From Planctomycetota bacterium (lineage in GTDB: Bacteria > Planctomycetota > Phycisphaerae > WQYP01), in the NCBI GenBank assembly GCA_021828925.1, contig JAJZCT010000166.1, positions 1 through 7,205 on the forward strand: a stretch of 7,205 bases of DNA. Direction: 5' to 3'. The notes under the pieces are model-generated. The model was not told the origin of the DNA. It worked only from the letters and a program-made list of their open reading frames with translations, and did not search any database. The translations under genes were made by a program, and so were the position numbers. Position 1 is the stretch's first letter; each line of letters begins with the position of its first letter. Positions 5,298 to 7,205 of the stretch are shown here, one piece after another.

Positions 5298-7205
5298 TTG
5301 TTCAACTCACGCGGCATCACGTGCTGTCCGTAGTATCGGCTGGTACACAAATAGTGTCCTGACCGGGCGTCGAAAATTACCTCATCGTGCAAGATGCGTA
5401 TTACATGCACTCCCGCACGATGCAACAGCCGGTGATTGATTTTTAATTTCTGCGGATCGGTTGTGGGCAAATAAACACGGGCCGTGGTATGTGCCGGAAC
5501 GACGAACTGCAAATTTAAGTGCGTTCCGTGCCGTTGCCAATTGCTGACAATTTTTCCCAGCACCGAGTCATAACTGACCCGCACCCATTTCAGATTGCCC
5601 ACAATCGCGGGTCGGATTTCCAATTGGTGCCCCGGCTTGCGGGCCATATCAACTCGTATCCCACCCAAGCCGTTGTAAAACCATTGCTCAATATGCCCCA
5701 GCATGAAGTGATCCTGTGAATCGTCCGGATTGCAGTTCCATGCTTCCGTCAGCGCCGTCGCACCGTGGGCGATCTGATAACCATAGCTTGGTGGGTTTGT
5801 CCGCGTTGCCATTTTGTATAGCAACTGCGATTGTCCCGCATCCGTCAACGCCTGCACCACATAATGAAATCCGATGTCCCCGGCTGTGGTATGATCATGG
5901 TGCTGATGAATGTTGGCGATTAAATCTGCCAACACTTTACGCCGATCCGCCTTTTTCACTATTCCGGTGGCCAGGGCCATTGCATTGGCGCACTGGCTTC
6001 CGCGATCATATTGACCGGTCACGGGATGGTAGAATCTTTGGTTGAATGCCGCTCGGACATCTCTGGCCTCGGCGGCAAAATGCTGTGCAGCATGTGCATG
6101 ACCCAAGATTCGTGAGATTTTTACCAGTGTCATCAAATCTCGATACCACGTGGCAGTGGCAGTTACTCCCAAACTTGTCAGTTGCTCCACGCCGAGCGCC
6201 CGGGGGCCGAGGTCAAACCAGTCTCCCAGGCCGAACATGAGAATATGGTGTTTGGCGCGGGACTTAAGGTACGTAAGGTAGCGGATCATCATCTGATAAT
6301 TCTGCGACAATATCCGCTTATCGCCGAAGTATTTGTAGGCCAGCCATGGATCAAGTACGCATGCGCTGCCCCATTCCGGCGAATTGATAAATCCGCCAGG
6401 GTAGTTAAAGTATTCTGGTGCGAAATCCGGCACCATGCCATCAGGCCACTGGGCGTCACGCATATTGGCCGCGGTTTGCTCATACAACTTCGGCACAAGA
6501 TAGTTGTCCATAATCCCCGGTCCCACCAGATACGTATCTTCCAGCCAGCCGGTTTTTTCGCGGGTGGGGCAATCCGTTATGACGCTGACCATGTTGTTGA
6601 CCATGGCCATGGTGATCAGATGATGGATTTGATTCAGCAGTTTATTGCTGCATGAAAAATGGCCGATGGTGGGGGACGAACTATGCGTAGCCTGTCCGAG
6701 CACACTAAGCACGGCGGGTCTGCGGTCCAAACTGGATTTACTGGCTGGCACCGCGTTAATTTGCACATATCGAAACCCAAAATAGGAGAAAATCGGGTGA
6801 AATGTCTCTACACCTTTGCCATTAAGTGTGTAGACACACCAGATTGGCCCGGCGCAGGATTGCCACTGCGTACCGTTCGGATGCAGCAACTCCGATGGGT
6901 ACACAATGAGCTTTGAACCCGCCGGTCCGCGCGCTTTGATAACAAATCGCCCGGCTATATTCTGACCCAAATCATAGACGCGTACGCCCGGCTTTGGATG
7001 GGCTATGTCAATGGCGTGATAGATTTGCATGACTTTCACGGGCGGTGCTGTTTGTGGTACCAGTCGGCCGCCCGGCCCCTGAACCACTGACGCTCGTCGC
7101 CAATGATTGTCATCAAAACCGGGTTTATTCCAGCCGGGAATGGCATAGAGAGCGTTGTAATCCTCTCCGCCATAAATTGAGGAGAAACGTACGGGGCCAG
7201 AAGTT
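5294..7205 (-). CDS. alpha-L-rhamnosidase, GH78 family (5' end outside the window)
   Basis: The frame is open to the right edge, so 636 residues of the C-terminal part are visible and the start is missing. A GTG at 7085-7087 is internal: the preceding codons encode GPVRFSSIYGGEDYNA and GFDDNHWRRAS, conserved parts of the N-terminal accessory domain. Then come a beta-sandwich region with VYDLGQNIAGR, the six-hairpin catalytic barrel, and a C-terminal beta domain. Catalytic signatures are intact. DCPTREKTGWLE is encoded near 6541-6576, and its Glu (codon 6557-6559) fits the general acid. GATALTEAWN lies near 5735-5764, and its Glu (codon 5744-5746) fits the general base. GLGDWFDLGP and QDHFMLGHIEQWFYNGLGGI also match GH78. 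The enzyme hydrolyses terminal alpha-L-rhamnose from polysaccharides or glycosides by an inverting mechanism. Whether it is exported cannot be judged without the N-terminus. The gene runs towards the GH94 remnant and is oriented opposite to the regulator. No terminator is visible after its stop. Confidence 0.95.
   Translation of the reverse strand, partial: TSGPVRFSSIYGGEDYNALYAIPGWNKPGFDDNHWRRASVVQGPGGRLVPQTAPPVKVMQIYHAIDIAHPKPGVRVYDLGQNIAGRFVIKARGPAGSKLIVYPSELLHPNGTQWQSCAGPIWCVYTLNGKGVETFHPIFSYFGFRYVQINAVPASKSSLDRRPAVLSVLGQATHSSSPTIGHFSCSNKLLNQIHHLITMAMVNNMVSVITDCPTREKTGWLEDTYLVGPGIMDNYLVPKLYEQTAANMRDAQWPDGMVPDFAPEYFNYPGGFINSPEWGSACVLDPWLAYKYFGDKRILSQNYQMMIRYLTYLKSRAKHHILMFGLGDWFDLGPRALGVEQLTSLGVTATATWYRDLMTLVKISRILGHAHAAQHFAAEARDVRAAFNQRFYHPVTGQYDRGSQCANAMALATGIVKKADRRKVLADLIANIHQHHDHTTAGDIGFHYVVQALTDAGQSQLLYKMATRTNPPSYGYQIAHGATALTEAWNCNPDDSQDHFMLGHIEQWFYNGLGGIRVDMARKPGHQLEIRPAIVGNLKWVRVSYDSVLGKIVSNWQRHGTHLNLQFVVPAHTTARVYLPTTDPQKLKINHRLLHRAGVHVIRILHDEVIFDARSGHYLCTSRYYGQHVMPRELNK

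Noticed and set aside
6182..6655. 157-codon plus-strand frame opposite the rhamnosidase
   Set aside because: It is antisense to the GH78 catalytic domain with its conserved motifs; no ribosome binding site or domain of its own.
7085..7087. GTG as start codon of the rhamnosidase
   Set aside because: The upstream codons to the window edge continue in frame with conserved GH78 sequence (SSIYGGEDY), so the gene is cut by the edge.

Overview
The window looks like a mid-GC bacterial chromosome fragment from the Planctomycetota (Phycisphaerae-like), with Verrucomicrobiota or Lentisphaerota as the alternative. Three markers common together in those phyla point there: a pseudopilin of the H-X9-DG type, a VPEP-type PEP-CTERM exosortase substrate, and a XylR-type regulator that joins a LacI-like sensor to an AraC-type DNA-binding domain. 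This assignment is inferred from gene content only; no rRNA or other taxonomic marker is present.

Layout. Positions 1-2000 carry two minus-strand genes for exported proteins: a PEP-CTERM protein (1176-1982) and, downstream of it, a pseudopilin (72-965). The 210-bp gap between them holds a long hairpin. A 470-bp divergent intergenic region (1983-2454) separates the PEP-CTERM gene from two plus-strand genes: the XylR-like regulator (2455-3654) and, 41 bp later, a PAPS-type sulfotransferase (3696-4514). A terminator candidate follows at about 4574-4601. Positions 4640-4879 encode only the last ~79 residues of a GH94-type glycan phosphorylase or cyclic-glucan synthase, without the rest of the gene, so it is read as a pseudogene remnant. 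Positions 4880-5293 have no recognisable gene. From 5294 to the right edge runs a minus-strand GH78 alpha-L-rhamnosidase whose 5' end lies outside the window.

How the parts may fit together (inference). The regulator probably senses a sugar and controls neighbouring carbohydrate genes. The rhamnosidase removes alpha-L-rhamnose from glycans or glycosides. The PEP-CTERM protein and pseudopilin would be anchored at or assembled on the cell envelope, and the sulfotransferase could sulfate a surface or extracellular polysaccharide. Two non-coding signals support coordinated control. TTTGCAAA-like boxes lie in a strict 21-bp register upstream of the regulator (2216, 2300 and 2321), the geometry used by AraC-family activators. 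An 11-bp element, GGAACAAACAG, occurs in the minus-strand leader of both exported-protein genes.

No tRNA, rRNA, CRISPR array or intact insertion sequence was seen.
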